Below are positions 57,609 to 57,771 of a DNA stretch of 57,771 nt, piece after piece. Location: positions 1 through 57,771 of the forward strand of contig WQYW01000011.1 in NCBI GenBank assembly GCA_009781045.1, in the 5' to 3' direction. The stretch comes from Alphaproteobacteria bacterium. Its GTDB lineage: Bacteria > Pseudomonadota > Alphaproteobacteria > Rhizobiales > Xanthobacteraceae. The notes under the pieces were generated by a model. It worked only from the letters and a program-made list of their open reading frames with translations, did not search any database and was not told the DNA's origin. Position 1 is the stretch's first letter, and each line of letters begins with the position of its first letter. Both the position numbers and the translations under genes were made by a program.

Positions 57609-57771
57609 AAGCCCGGGTGTCCGGAGTGGCGCAAATGGCAGGTGGTGCGGGGTGCGATTATTTCTGTGGGTAAGTTCGCCGCGATTCCGTTTTGTTCATG
57701 GTGCGATTCGGATCCGTTCCCCCATCGAGTCGCGAGCATCCATTGAAGTCGGTGGCTGACTGGACCTCTTG

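Overview
The window is GC-rich and looks like a chromosome segment of a methylotrophic or facultatively methylotrophic alphaproteobacterium, most likely Hyphomicrobiales. The reasons are the conserved tig-clpP-clpX-lon block, a rhizobial-type Omp25/Omp31-like barrel, and a lanthanide-type methanol dehydrogenase (XoxF) with a glutathione-dependent formaldehyde pathway. No species can be named from the sequence alone.

Left part (1-8.3 kb): a 5'-truncated IS1634-type transposase at the edge, a membrane-bound spermidine-synthase-like protein, a YadG/YadH-type ABC exporter, and a Tat-exported multicopper-oxidase-fold protein that seems to have lost its copper ligands. Then come a vapB antitoxin with a multiply frameshifted vapC, a scrap of an XdhC-family gene, and tRNA-Leu(UAG). 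8.9-15.8 kb is the housekeeping proteostasis block tig, clpP, clpX, lon, closed by a perfect 16-bp hairpin. It is followed by about 1.3 kb without a recognisable gene.

Central part (17-34 kb): two outer-membrane proteins, then an AraC-type regulator divergent from xoxF. A complete methanol-to-formate module follows: xoxF, a four-cysteine cytochrome c, glutathione-dependent formaldehyde dehydrogenase, S-(hydroxymethyl)glutathione synthase and S-formylglutathione hydrolase. A TonB-dependent receptor is inserted between the last two. Next are a zinc-ribbon protein, a NitT/TauT-type ABC importer and a small exported cysteine protein. 39.4-47.9 kb holds the quinoprotein accessory set: SoxYZ-like carrier, zinc metallohydrolase of the quinoprotein relay, XoxJ-like binding protein, CXXCW protein, a second binding protein, YVTN beta-propeller, ABC ATPase, ABC permease and a final unknown protein. 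The last five are closely packed, four of them with ATGA overlaps. This set resembles the lut/ped lanthanide- and PQQ-associated clusters of Methylorubrum and Pseudomonas. It has no quinoprotein of its own here, so XoxF at 22 kb is the obvious client.

Right part (47.9-57.6 kb): a short patchy region of small, unknown or truncated genes, then a phospholipid cluster equivalent to E. coli ynbABCD plus a PlsC-type acyltransferase. It contains a CdsA-like cytidylyltransferase, acyltransferase, small membrane protein, PAP2/dual-specificity phosphatase and hydrolase-methyltransferase on the minus strand, and a CDP-alcohol phosphatidyltransferase on the plus strand.

Functionally, the dominant theme is periplasmic, lanthanide-dependent methanol oxidation with its electron acceptor, cytoplasmic formaldehyde detoxification and probable metal or cofactor traffic across both membranes.
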